Below are positions 1 to 13,300 of a DNA stretch of 64,000 nt, one piece after another. Both the position numbers and the translations under genes were made by a program. Under the pieces are notes generated by a model that worked only from the letters and a program-made list of their open reading frames with translations, did no database searches and had not been told where the DNA came from. Every line of letters starts with the position of its first letter. Within the stretch, counting starts at the first letter, position 1. The DNA is from Acorus gramineus (lineage: Eukaryota; Streptophyta; Magnoliopsida; Acorales; Acoraceae), in NCBI GenBank assembly GCA_030737835.1, contig CM060856.1, forward strand, positions 9,465,670 through 9,529,669. Direction: 5' to 3'.

Positions 1-1430
1 ATTGAGTTGCTCAATCAATCAGCTCGCAGGATCTTATATGTTTCATTAAGTTTTAAAATTTTATTTTTGTTGGGCTATTGTAAAAACTTCTCAAATATAG
101 TAAATTGATTTCTAGTGTATTCCGTGGACATAAACAAAAGTTTACCAAAGCACATTAATTATTTGTGTCTTTTTTTATAATTTGATTGATAATTCTCTAA
201 ATCTATTGTTTCGAACATCCTTAAATCGTAACAATACACAGTCTTTATTCAATCTCAATTAATATAGTCTCATATTTTCAATGAGTTAAATACATGCTAA
301 ATTTTTTTTATATTTTCTATAAATGATATCATTCAATTCATTATAATCTAGATTTTTCTTTTTCTAAAATGCATACTAATTAAATAAGATAAATAATTTT
401 TTTAAAAAAAAAAAATACAGACAAACTGCATGCATTTGAAAGCGTTTAGATCTGTAGTGGGATGGTGGAGATTCCGACGTATCGCCACCGTGGATTCATA
501 CTTTTTTTTTTTTTTTAGCATCGACAATCAAAATGACATTAATATGCCATTTTATCTGTGATAGTGAAATTCTAAAAACAATGTTTTTCTGTTTCAGATG
601 ACTTTGGCAGACATGCACTCGGGGTTTCAAGTGTAACATTTTAATTATTAAATATTTATTAAAATTATTATATGTTATATCCTATTCCGCCTTATTTAAC
701 ACTCGCTATGCTACGCCTGTTGATCGGACGGCAGAGAATAAAAGCAGGAGAATTATTGGATGCGGATCACGACATCCACGAGGCCCTATTTTAATGGGCT
801 GACGTGGACCGAAACTGGGCGAGACACGGCACTTCCCGATGCGTCCAGGTGACGCGTCGGGGGCCCATCCAAATAAAAAAAGATCATCATCAATCGTCCA
901 GGCCACACCGATCGAACGATGGATAGCGATCACACAATCGACGGCCAGGATGTCATCTACGTATAACGTACGGTGGACGACAAAGGAGCACCGCCTAAAA
1001 AAGCCTTTGACAGTTACGCTACCAATGAAACAATGACACGTAGACAAATCCATCAGTTTGCCTTCCACGTGTAACATGCACCGCCGTAAAAAAAAAAAAA
1101 AAAAAGTCCACGGTTGACAAAAACTTTGAACACATAAAAATCATAATATTTATTTATTTCTTTTTTTCATCACCATTCATAACATAACAGTCGTTGTTTT
1201 TATTTCTTTTCGACTTCCACTAGAGACTACGAGAAGCCAAAAATATTTACAACTTCACCCACACATAAAGAACCTATATAAACTATTCCCAATCTGCCCC
1301 TACGAATCTTCCGTGTACATTCTTCTTTCTATATTTAATATATAATATATATATATATAATCTATGTATAAACAAGCGCTTCCAAACACCGGCCTTTCTT
1401 TTTTCTTTTTTTTCATTTACTAAAAAAGCT
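1..1430. other. AT-rich intergenic DNA, no gene seen
   Basis: No ORF here resembles a known protein on either strand. The stretch is AT-rich with poly-A and poly-T tracts (near 400-415, 500-515 and 1087-1106). A more GC-rich patch at about 690-1080 contains short overlapping ORFs on both strands that look like chance. The right part (about 1130-1530) probably includes the 3' UTR of the minus-strand PLATZ gene. Confidence 0.5.
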
Positions 1431-1530
1431 CGAGTGCTTGGAACAACTAATACATTGTCAAACTACACCATATATATATATACCTACATGTATATCTATA
1501 TTAATAAGTGTATTATATATAAGTTTTGGA

Positions 1531-2421
1531 CTAATAGTATTCCAATAATAACCCCCCAAGTGGTGCACGGTGTGGGATTCCCTTCCTCCTCTTCGCCGTC
1601 CGGTAACTCAACGCTGTCGGAGGCGGAGTCGACGGCGTGAAGCTTGCCACAATGCCCTTATCATCTCCGGCGCCGGCTGAGTCCGGCGACCTCTTCATCC
1701 GAGACTCCTTCGACGAAGTCCCCGCAATCTAAAAAGTATATAAAACAGAGTGAGAAAGATTTGATTTTTATTTATCATGGTATAACTGAAATGCCCAACA
1801 ATGGAGAATATGTGGATTAATAGATGATACCTTGCAACCCAGAGAGCAGAAGCGGAAGGAGTCGAGGAGGCTCCGGTCGCAGACCTCGCAAGTGTTGGTG
1901 ACGCCCTTGCCGGGCCTCGGTTGGGGCCTCTCATTGATGAAGACGACGCGCGCACTGTTGATTATGTAAGTCTGGACACCTGTAATGTCGAGCACCTTCT
2001 GTATCTCCGACACCCTTATAACGTCATGGTACGACGACCTCCTAATCTGGATCCGATTCAAAATCACAAACCATATTCAATCAATACTCACAAAGTTTGA
2101 TTGGAAAATGTAAAGAATGGGTTTTTATTGATGTGGGGGTGTACCTGAATCACTCTGTGGTCGCGGTGGTAGGAGAGGCAGAGAGAACAGAGTGCGCCGT
2201 TCATGCAGTCAAGGCAGTACATGTTGCACTCGCTCTTGTGGGAGTCCGCGTGGAACTTGCATTGCCTGAAGAAGCTAGTGCCCAATAGAGGTTTAAGCCA
2301 TGGCGGCCACCTCTTCTCATCCTGATCACTTCCCTGTCATGTAAATGTCATGAATGACCCAAATTCGAAACAGAGATAAAACCCAATCGAGATGAAAAGG
2401 TTGCGGGTTTGGGTTTACCAT
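1531..2421 (-). CDS. PLATZ-type zinc-binding transcription factor (4 exons)
   Basis: Plant AT-rich sequence and zinc-binding (PLATZ) protein, a nuclear DNA-binding regulator family of plants. Coding exons on the minus strand are 2421-2419 (the ATG alone), 2333-2145, 2046-1831 and 1728-1531; all junctions are GT-AG in phase 0 and give 201 residues, usual for the family. The first metal-binding block fits C-x2-H-x11-C-x2-C-x5-C-x2-C-x3-H-x2-H (C26, H29, C41, C44, C50, C53, H57, H60). The second fits C-x2-C-x10-C-x3-C (C117, C120, C131, C135). The C-terminus has the basic [20 protein letters not shown] tail typical of PLATZ proteins. A TATA-like run lies at 2657-2664 (minus). The target genes cannot be read from the sequence. 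Confidence 0.93.
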
Positions 2422-2656
2422 TGATTTCTTGGGCTTGTGTTCTTCAAAGGTGAATTCTTGATCGATCGCCAGCTTTGTTTTTTTGAAGAAAAAATATATT
2501 GGGAGAGGTGGAGAATGAGTTTTATAGAGTGAGGAAGGGAGAGGGAATGAATGGGAGAAGTCGTTCTTATCCGCTCAAAGTCTCTGTCCGAACCTGGACC
2601 CGAACCTCGAACCTGAACAGATGATGCGTTGATAGCAAGGAAACTTATGGGATAGC

Positions 2657-2664
2657 TTTATATA
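2657..2664 (-). promoter_or_regulatory. Possible TATA box of the PLATZ gene
   Basis: The minus strand reads TATATAAA about 240 bp upstream of the PLATZ start codon. The leader between the two contains CT-rich sequence. The position is plausible, but the surroundings are AT-rich, so a chance match is possible. Confidence 0.35.
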
Positions 2665-3144
2665 TATTAATATAATAATATATATGAAAGTTGATGTTAA
2701 CTATATATAAAGTTTGGGCTTATTTTGATGAAACCTTGGTTTTGGAGTGAATTACAAAAGCGGGGGTGATGGAATTTTTATTTTTCCTTTCATCTTTTTG
2801 TTATTCCACTAGATTCGTGTGTGTTTTTATTTGGAGTATCTTCTAGAAAGGCTTTGTGGGAAAGTCTGGCTTTTTCTAATTTCCATGGTGGAAGGATTGG
2901 GAAAGTCGGCTTTGTTCATTTATATTGGTGGGCAGTTTAATTTGGGGTGAAATTGGAAAATGACTTTTCACTCTGAGCCTGCTTGCATTTTTATTGATAT
3001 ACTTCATGTATTTAGTTCGCATCATACAATCACATTAATAAAATGTATGATTTTTTTAAAATAATTATATTTTTTATAAATATATATTTTATTTTTATAA
3101 AAATACATATTTTATTATATGAGATATAATATTTCAAAAAAAAT

Positions 3145-3470
3145 TTGAACTCTTCATGCGGGCATGTTTGTGGGTCATTTGTTTGGGATGCAACGAGGTC
3201 ATCTTTGAGAGATCCATTGTCGCGGCGGATGGAATATGAGAATGTGTCAAGGGGTTTATTTTCACTTGGGCATGCTTCTGCGTGGATACAAACTCAGTTC
3301 GGGTGCTGCGGGATGCTATTATTATCAATGGTTAAAGGATTTATTTTTTTTCGGTCTTGAAAGGATTAAGCCTTGTAATTCCTCCAACCCTCCTTGGCTC
3401 CCTCCCCTCTTTTGTTTTTCTGTTCCTCTGGCTTGTATTCCTTTTGTTAATACAAAGAAACAGCCAATCT
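3145..3470 (+). mobile_element. Possible truncated LINE 3' end
   Basis: This block differs from its AT-rich surroundings: it is GC-richer, stays open for about 70 codons, and is followed by CT-rich DNA and a run ending in a short A-rich stretch near 3455-3500. The layout resembles the 3' end of plant L1-type LINEs. No reverse transcriptase motif is visible in the fragment, so the call rests on composition and layout only. Confidence 0.25.
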
Positions 3471-6400
3471 ATTATTTCATTTTTAAAAAAATAAATATAT
3501 TTTTTAAAAAATTCAACACTATGTTAAACTAAAATTAAAACTGAAAAAGATTCTATATATGGAAGTTCCTAACAAGTAAGGCTATTAATGAAGTTTGCCT
3601 ATCTAGTTAGGGTCATAATGGTCTTCAAAGAAAACTTAAACACCATGAAACATACCAGCAATATATCACATTTGGAGATTAAAAAAATTAAAAAATAAAG
3701 GAAGATAGAAAGAACTTTTGAAGAATCAAATCCCCTGTTTTCCGATAATGACCTTCAATGATGCCAGATTTTCCGGATGGAGACAAAGTGCTCCGGAATT
3801 ATTTTTTTCTTCCAAGCCAGAAGAGTCACCCCCAACTTTATATAATATTCGTCTCTTCCACTGAATAACCTATTCTATTCTGTATATATATACATAATTC
3901 ATAATTGACAATGTCATGATCTATATAGAGAGAGAGAGGACCACAAATGAGAGAACATTTTCATTTAAGGCCGTCCATCACGAACAGATGAACCAATTCA
4001 ACCATGCATTTTATGTCAACTTTAGCTACACTTATACATGAACATGAAAACTTCCTAATTCTGAAATACTGTATGAAAATCAATGTTTTAATAATTGTAT
4101 TTTTTTTTTATTGAACCAGAATTATTAGTTCAATCGGATTTAAATAAGGAAATTATTATAACATAGTAAATATATTAATTATTATTACTAAATAATCAAA
4201 TTTATAAATAAATATGAAATAATTTTAAAACATTTTTATAATTATTATGTCTTAAATCCTAACACTCTTTACATTAATTTTTACACCATAACATTCTTTT
4301 ATCAACTAAATCTATTTCTTATTAAATTCAATATTTTAACAAGTAATTATTCGTAATTCTTGTAGATAAAAAACGATTATTTACTCAACTATTCAATCGG
4401 AGATTATTATTATTTTTTTAGTTTTGAGAGCAAACATATCAAATTTTAGGACAGTTGAGATTTTAAAACATGAATTAAATTAAAAAATAAAAAAAGTGGG
4501 GGTTGTTGACCGAAGATGGTTCGGGAGTGTGAAGACTGAAGAGACGCTTTGAAAGCCGCCACCACATGTGGCACATAACGCACGAGGGATGTGTGTGCGC
4601 GCGCGTGTGTACCTGGGTTGGGGCCCGCACGTGCAAAAAACCCGCTGTCCCCACGGTCTCGATTTTCTCGTGGGAAAAACAAAACTAGTTAAATGTACGG
4701 GCCACGTTTGCATTTTCAGCGAGGACACCGAGGTTCATGTTTTTGTTTTATTTTTAGTTTAATTACAAGTGGTCTGGATTTGTTGAGCTTCTTTTGGGTT
4801 AGTGGAATCTAAATGAATCTCTAAAAACTGGTGAACCAATACGCGATAGTGTTATTTTTATTATTAGAAATGAAAAAATATAATATTTAAAATATATATT
4901 TTAGTAGATAAATATGCATTTTAAAAGAAAAAAAAAAGTAAAATATAAAACTAAAGGTTCTCAAATACCGATCTAAACACATTTTTAAATTATCATTTTT
5001 TTTTTTTAGACTACGAAAAATCTAGTGCTTAAAAAACTGACAAAACAATGTTTTTCAGAAGAGGAGTTTCAAATTCAAGATTTTAAGAGTCTCAATACTT
5101 CAATCTCACATCCTAACGCAGCATAAGATTATGACTATATATATTTCAATGTAAATTTGTTTTAAAGAGTATGAAAACACCAATAATGAAGATAGTGTTG
5201 GGAGTTGGAATCTACTAGGACAGTATTTTATATAGTTTTTTTATATAGTTTTTAAATGCCCTATCTTTATATATGTTTTTTAGTTATGTACTTTATATTA
5301 ACAAATATGCATTTTTATAAAATATAAAATGTATACTTGTACATACCCTATTACATAAAGATGAAAATTCACATGACTCATTAATGAAGTAAGATTGCAT
5401 GAATTGAAGTACTAAAAGGACTATACAAACGGTTCTAAATGTATAAATGTAAATGACTTTAGTGGGGCTAAAAGTAGGTTTTTTAAAACAGTCATGGATA
5501 CGACAAAACACAATTGAAAACCATCCATGACAAAAGTCCTTGATTCCACTTGAAATCTAATTAAAGATGTTTGTAATCTTATTAAGTAATTACTTTTTAA
5601 GGAAAAAAAAGTAACAGATGAATTTTTTTCAGTATATCCAAGTCCTAAGTAGATTCTGTGTTTTTTTTTTAAATAAATTAGAGATTTGTTAACTTGAGAT
5701 CTACGACTGATTCAAGTTTCCTTTAAATGCTCCTGGTTAGAGATCGTACTGAAAAATAGAGATCCATTACTATTTTTAGGGAAGTGTCATTTTCTTCTTT
5801 TTATTTCCCCTTCTTGGTACCTTCATGTGAAGTTACATAGAAAATGACCTGATAATGATGCATTAATGCTAATTCTTTGACTCCTCAGAACACTAAGAAA
5901 AACATTAAAAATCGTGTTTTCCAATAATTTTGTTTAAAATCTAATGTCCAGTACCACAAATGGGTCTACTTGGATGTGAGATTAAAAAATAAGTTATTTA
6001 CTTAAAACTATGTTTTATACTCACCTTATATGTTAAAAATAAACATGCATGGCAAATGTGCATTTGAATCCGCATTTGATTTTATTGAGATTCTGAAACT
6101 TAGAATCAGCCACGGATTCTATCGGTGCCAAGGGTTCTAATCCTATGACTCAAAATTTAACCAATTTTTTTACCACACATATATTAAAGACACTGATAAA
6201 AAAGGACATGTGTTTAGATACCCCACAAGGCAAATTTTGAGCAAAATTTTAGTTGATAGATCTCTACTCAAAGACTAATATCTGTTTTAGATACCCAACA
6301 AGGCAACAAGGCAAGAATTGGAGCATGGGAACAAGTCAAACATGTTAGAGTAGCCTCTAATTTAAGTTTTATCTGGCTTTGAAAATGATAATGTTCAGTA

Positions 6401-8678
6401 CTATTTTAAGCTTTGATACGTAAAAAAAAAAAAAAAAAAAGTACATGAATCTATATATGATATACCTACTAAATGAATGCACATACACATTAAAATTAAA
6501 ATTAAAGTTAAAAGCAGATGCTGGTTCTATCAGCAGCCCCTTGAAAATTAAACCACATTCCCTAAGTCACTCCAAAAAAAAAATTAATATGAACAATCAA
6601 TCAAGCTTGTTTGCCATGGTGGGTGAGAAATGAACCATCTTTCTGGCTAATCTCTATCAGTAACTTCTTTAAAATATAATTTTGTACTTCTATGTTGCTG
6701 AAGTTGGTTCAATCAACTCTTAAACAAAATTGGAAAACCTCTAAGGCATTCTTTAATTCTTATGTATGACCACAAAATTCTTTTGACTTTGTTTTTTTAT
6801 GAATTGGACGTTCAACCACTCCAAACCACCTAGAGCAAGGCATGACGTCCATGATTTAAACATTGTTGACCAGCATAGTTTTGATAGTTATTAAAATGGA
6901 GGCCAAACCACGGACCAACTGATGTATTTAATTGTCCAACAGCGTGTCATTTAAGCCGGATTAGGAAACAACAGTAAATGTGATAGAATATGACACATTA
7001 GTCTTCATAATTAGCCAGTCGCTCAAATTCCTGTCAATGAAAACCTTTTTCTTTTCCAACCTATAAGAACTTGAGAAAAGCTAGACTTGGTACTCTCTAA
7101 ATTTATCCAATTCAACTGAACTGGTCAAATGTGTGAACATCAAAGAAATATGTTTTAATATTTTTATATACAAAATATTTATGTTTGGATGCTGATACAC
7201 TTAAATACATTTTGCAACACACTGTAAAAAAAAATTTAAATTTTCTTTTTCAGAAATAAAAAAATAAATACTTGATTTATCTAAGTATATATATTTCAGT
7301 TTTTATATAATAGTATGTATTTCAATTGACATGTGTATAATTTTTTAAAACTGAAGAGCAGTGAAAAGCTGCGGAAGGAGGTGGTTATACACAAGGTTGG
7401 ACGTATCATTTTCCTTTATGTTTTATGTTCAAACCCTCTCCTGCTATCTACTTGGCTAATTCAGAAACAGTAACTTATTAAAACGAGATGGACATTTTAT
7501 TGTTATTCAAATATATGTTTCAGAATACTTTTATTGCTATTCAAGTATATGTTTTAACAGTATACATTCACTTTTGGGGGGCTAAACAAGGATTAACCAT
7601 GACACCCTAGCGACACAGGGCTTGAATTCTCAACCTTCAAATGGGGATTGATGTGACAATATACATTTCACCAGGACAGCGGGTATAAATGGTTGATACA
7701 ATGGCTTAACAAGATGGAAGAACTATGTACAAAACAACAATCATGTAGGTCTGTATACTATGTAACTGTGTAAAGTTCAAAAAATATGAACTATATTGGT
7801 GCTTTGCCTTTCTTTTTATCATCTACTCCCTGGAAGTGAAGATTCATGATACCGAATTAAGAAACCATGTAAAATTAGATCAACAAATGTAAGCAGATAT
7901 GAAAAGAGAAACAAACACAGTTGCAATACATGACTTGTAAAGTGTTCACAATGAAGGCAATTTCAGATACACAGACTAGATTGCTAATCAGCTAATGATA
8001 TGGTGTTGTATGAAACAACAAAAAACAGAGATCTAACTATAGAGTATAATTCAAGCATTTGCTATGCAATAGATGGTAGGTTTTGAAGATATTTTTATAA
8101 ACAATTTCGAAACAAATTTGGAAAATACAGATGTCAGAAGTTTATTTAGAGGCATACATATGCATGTCGGATCCTCCATATCAGCTAGAGAGAATTATTC
8201 TTTAAAATTCTCGGGCTGAAAGCGAGCATCGAACTCCCGATTTAAACGAGGTGAAAGCCAGGTCCAGATTTCTTTATTAGTTTAGATGAGGTTCCCCATG
8301 ATACAATTTTTAAAATTTGTGACGAAGATGTGATACGACATGAAGCAAGGTTTTGAAAACCCAGATTCATTAGAGAGCAGAAGAAAACAAACACGTAACT
8401 TAAAACCACTACAAATAAACTTACTCTAACTCAAATAACTGAAATTTGTAATTCAATATACTCTAATGTAATGCCTTATAATTCTTGAAGGCCTTATCTT
8501 TGCCTTGGCTTTGGCATTAGTCTAGGTTTTTCTTCTCTCTTTTTTCTATTTTTCTTCTTCTTCGTAAATGATAGATTACTTATTTACCTTACATTTGAAA
8601 ATTCCCTATTTTTATTCCCCAGTTTTCATCCCCCAAAAATAAATCAATTCGAGTATATCAGCAACCTCAAATCATTCT

Positions 8679-8731
8679 TCAATTTACTTCACTCAACCTA
8701 ACCATCAATTTACTTCACTCAACCTAACCAT
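8679..8731. repeat. Tandem duplication, unit about 26 bp
   Basis: Two nearly identical adjacent copies of a unit containing TTTACTTCACTCAACCTAAC. It lies just past the end of the candidate small gene at 8757-9195. Confidence 0.8.
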
Positions 8732-8756
8732 TAATTCACACATCAAACTAGACCAT

Positions 8757-9195
8757 TCATTCAGACAACTTAAACCATTTAAGTAAATAATTCAAGCCTA
8801 CAAAACTCGCATATTGTCCCTGGGAGGACCCCAAAGCCTCTTCTTTTCTTTGTACTCCAGAGGGTTCAACTGATGCATTTTCTAGAAACCGACCCTCAAA
8901 TATGTCCTGAATAAATAAAGTATTTTATAAACAGTTGTCCTCTAAATACCCTTAAAATGCCCTAAAATGCAATTTCATTCAACATTTTAATAACCATATG
9001 GATCAAGATTCTAAAGGCGAAAAAAGAAATAAACAAGGTTCATTGTGAATCACCTAAAGGCATAGCTTTTTTTAAAAAAAAAAGTTAAGGAAAATTGAAG
9101 AAATCGGGTTTAAAAACTTGCCTTTGCGAAGAGACGGGCAGAGAGCGATTCGTCGGAGCCCGAGGATTGTCCCTTAACATTCTCGCTGATCCCAT
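8757..9195 (-). CDS. Candidate small two-exon gene, unrecognised
   Basis: I do not recognise this gene. On the minus strand an ATG at 9195 opens 26 codons (MGSARMLRDNPRAP...) to a possible GT donor after 9118. A good acceptor (TTATTCAG) starts a second exon at 8906 that stays in phase to a stop at 8757-8759, giving 75 residues rich in polar amino acids. The first exon is GC-richer than its surroundings. The same exon is also open in another frame, and a CT-rich acceptor-like tract precedes it, so it could instead be an internal exon of a longer gene. Treat it as a hypothesis. Confidence 0.25.
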
Positions 9196-9199
9196 ATAC

Positions 9200-10314
9200 T
9201 GAGAGAGAGAAAAAATGATTGAGAGGCAGGATGAGAGAGATGTAAAATGAAAAATTTGACAGGCTCAGCCTGTTTTAAAGTTTTCATCACAAAGTCAGGA
9301 AACCCTGGCCTCACCAAGTCTTCATTTACACTTACCTGGAGAGGAGATCAAGTGTAAATGCAGATAGTTTGGTTACAGGGCCTCACTTAAAACAGAAGAT
9401 GGGATTTGGTTGCTCAGCTTCATCAAAACTTGGTAAAAAAAAAAAATTCAAATATGACAAGCAGGACCCTGGCTAACCTGAAGATGTTAATCAGGAACTT
9501 GGCTTCATTCTAATAATTATAAAAAATAAACAGAAATGTCGGATGCCACAAAAGAATGACCACACTTTGTGTGGAAGATCTGACATACTACTGGGTGTGT
9601 TAGCTATACATATCTCAAAATGAACTTCTAACAACATCACTTTCATTTTTTTTTCCTGAACCTAAAATGGACGGGCTGAGTGGTTCATTGATTTATTTGT
9701 TACAGTGGGAAAATGGAAAAAATACAACTGATTTATTAGGAGTGATCATTTTATTATCTCATTATTTTAATGAGTTGATCACATTTCATCATCGTTTATG
9801 AAACGTCACATTTCAGTTCATCCATGGCTGATCCTACCATAATGTTCCTTTCCTTTCTCTTCTTTTCTTTTCTTTTCTTGTGTATTTGGCTAGGAGGGGG
9901 AATCCAACTTCATTATAATATTCCTCTCCCAACCCAGCGTGACGCCTGGAGAGGAGTCCATAATCCATAGAGTTCAGTTGAACCCCAGAGCAAGCTTGAT
10001 ATTTTTAAATTAATAGATTCAGGTCATAATGTTACCAAGTAATCACATAGACAAGAAAATAAGACCTCTCTCCCTCCTCTCCTCCCTAAAGTGCCATAGA
10101 ATTCAGTTGAACCACAAAAAAATAGTGTTTAATTAAAAGGGCTTAGCATTTGAGCAGGCTTGATGTTTTAAAATTAACAGATATAGGTTATGATTTTCTC
10201 AAGTTATTACATGTAGAGAAGAAAATAAGATCCCCCACCCAACCCCAAACATGGTTAAAAAGAGAAATAAACAAGTCAATAGCCAAAATAAAATAGCATA
10301 CACTAAAAATTTGA
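9200..10314. other. Intergenic region with a diverged tandem duplication
   Basis: No gene was found. An imperfect duplication is present: 9965-10070 and 10094-10233 share a common order of matching segments, the second copy carrying an extra stretch of about 36 bp. The right end probably includes the 3' UTR of the large minus-strand gene that stops at 10315. Confidence 0.5.
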
Positions 10315-13300
10315 CTACAAGAGTAATACCCTGGCCTTAAACTTTCTCATGGTCAAAACAAGAGTATCGCGCATTCTGCAAAATCAAATAAACCGTTATT
10401 TAATTGGGCCACATGCTTGCATAAGCTAAAAAAGCTTTCCATATCTTAGAAAAAATGTGAGTACTTTTACAATAAGAATTTTCTGGCTAAAACAACTAGA
10501 CTGAAGCAAAGATTCCATTGGTTGTACTATGTTAAATCTGAGTACTGATATTACCGTCAAGATAAACAAGCAACATAGAAGAATAAATTTGATTAATACT
10601 TATCCTAGATGGAAAGCATATAGTAATTCCAATAATTACCATATATATTACCTCACAGAGATGTTTAATCAGTTAGATTGTCCCCTCAAATCATGAATTA
10701 GTGGGGGAGGATCGGTTTCATTAGCAATATCCCAACATTTTATGCTCATACACTAAGAGATTACATTTCTAATATATAAAGTCAAGTTCTTCTTTCATCA
10801 AGTGACACTCAGCCCTAATATCTAGTATGAAACCTGTAGGTGCGGATTTAACTTGTCATGTATTGTTTTTGTAAACGAATTGTGAAGGGGAAAATTTATA
10901 CGAAATGGAGGAATGGAGCTTGAAGTATGAGAATCCTGTCAACTCTGTTTTGTCGGGAAGGAATTTGGTTGAGAAGAGTGTGGAAAGTTTGTTCTGTTGA
11001 ATGCCTATACGCTTACATCTATGCATTTTCATATATAAGAAAACAAAAAACATGAGGAATAATTGTACATGATCACTATTTTTGGGATAAGAAATATAAA
11101 TTCTTATAAAAAACATGAGGAATTCCTTTTCAATCTATAGGCTCAAAGGTCAAACAAGAATATTAAAAATGTTCTTGTGTCAGTGGCGTGGAAGAATACA
11201 AAAACAAGAATTGACAATAGATGCTTGCTTCCAAAATAGATTTCTTTACACTGTCATTCATAATTCGAGAGGCGTAAGGTTCAGGATTGGTGAATGAAGA
11301 GGCCAATGCTCAAAAATGTAGCGTGACCACTACATACCAGGTAGACTTCCCTAAGAAGATAAGCTGAACATGATGTGCAAGCCGGAAAGCCCAGAAACTA
11401 GAAAGGTAACATTTTTTTTTTTTGTTTTTGGAGAAAGAAGGCGGGATGTCCATCACCATGTATAAAAGGCAATCCAAAACTGAAACAAAGATGCTGACAT
11501 GAGTGTGTTGCAAGGGCGGAAGGACAAGGAAACAGTGAACTTGAGGAAACTACGAGACTCCTAATGGTAGGAATTATGATAAAGAATTGGTTTAGTTGTT
11601 TGAGAGCTTTCAACACAAGGCACCAGAGAGTAGCTGTCTGGCGATTTCTCTGCTTGCCTCGGCAATCCAGATTATTCAGTCCACTGGCTTATTCTTACTG
11701 TGGCCAAGTTGATTTCCAAATTTTTCTTGTTTAACAATTTTTGCCTTCTGCATTATTGACTTTGCAGTTAACAAGAAATCTCACTCATCTCTTCAATCCC
11801 AATAAACCCTACAACAGAACAACATCCTACCCCCATCCTCTAAAAGTAAAAAAGAAACAAGGATGACCTTTTATCCAAAGAAGAATGGCATGAACTTATC
11901 ACTCCTTTTTATTTTGTAACTCGGGATTATCTATATCAAACAAGTTTCTTGTACTCATTGCCACATAGGCCAATATGAAGTCAAAATGTCAATGAAGATT
12001 GCTGAAGTAGATAGCACTGCTATATATTAATACATGATCTCACAAAATGAGTTGTATTTTATGAGGTTAGGTAAATAATGTATCCAAATCGTAAGCCATT
12101 AAACCATGTCCAAGAAACAAGGAATCATAAAACTCAATGAAACTACAAAGATGAATAACATTTAAGAGAAAAGTTGATATATTTACCGAACATCATCGTT
12201 CGTGTTAAAAGGGTGGGAAGTCCGATCAGAACAAGTTAAAACAAATTGAGCTGAAAGCCCGTATGGTACTTTGATCTGCAAGTTCATCCATGGTAATATC
12301 ATGTTTTCTTAATATAATTAACCCAAAATATGCTTTCAAAGCTACATCATCACAATAAATTGATTCTTTAACGATGATATGAAAAGGTACTTATAAAGAG
12401 AGGAAAAGGCATACATGTAAACCAAGGTACTCTTCTTCAATTCTTACAACATCACTATGGTTGCTCTTCACTAGGTAGCCATCCCGATTCAACAACAAAG
12501 TTGTTGGTTCCCAAACGTCAGAGGAATCCATCTGTCACGCATACCATGCTAGATACATGACTTACAAATTGGGAACAAGGTAATTAATCTCATATGCAAA
12601 ATTGAGTGTTAAATTTTATGGGATTTGCATTCTAAAAAATTGGAGAGTATATAAAATTTATTAATGGACCACCGGATCGATAACACAATATGCACTGATA
12701 CATGTTATATCCAACACTTCACACACAGGAGTATAGGAATGTTGTGAATGGGATCAAATGATCAGAAAACCGATCCCATCTACCCTCGGTAATCAAATTG
12801 AGACGTGGAAAAATCATTTGCAGACCTTGTTTGGTTCAGATATCATAAAACAAATCCAATTTCTTAACAGATCAGATCCAAATACAGCAATTCCTTATAA
12901 TACTCAAACTAATATGGTAACATCATATCTGAATCCAATTTATTGACTATGCTTTTACGAATTACTCGACTAAATTAGACTTGAATGCCAATATGTAGCA
13001 AAAACTCTACTCTATCATTTTATAATAAGTTCATGCTTTTATAGTCAATTTGAGGCAAAGAATGAGAACAAAAAATATCTGTTAAAGGTCAAATCAAACT
13101 TACCAACAATAAGACATTAAAGGTGACTAGCTCTGCATTCATATTTCTCTCGATCTCCCGTTGCATTTCTGGATCTGCAAATTAACCACTTAAGACACCA
13201 TACAAATAATCATAAAGAAAACCACACATACTGATATGTGAAATCCCCTGATAAATTATTTTGTTTTGATGAGTAAACAGGTATATATTTTAAAATGATA

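Larger units (their letters stand above)
2670..8750. other. Long AT-rich intergenic region
   Basis: No convincing gene was found. It contains a GC-richer block at about 3140-3470 (listed separately), a GT/GC microsatellite-like run at about 4588-4612, and fragments resembling the ends of the Tourist-like MITEs seen elsewhere (about 4990-5115 and 5955-6010). A short local duplication of about 35 bp lies at about 7488-7565. ORFs in this region are short and unrelated to known families. Confidence 0.5.

Noticed and set aside
706-1077. A 123-codon minus-strand ORF and an overlapping plus-strand ORF
   Set aside because: Both strands are open in a GC-richer patch, the sequence resembles no protein family, and no splice-compatible neighbours are visible.
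12758-12946. A plus-strand 62-codon ORF in an intron of the large gene
   Set aside because: No family resemblance and typical of chance ORFs; possibly part of an old repeat.
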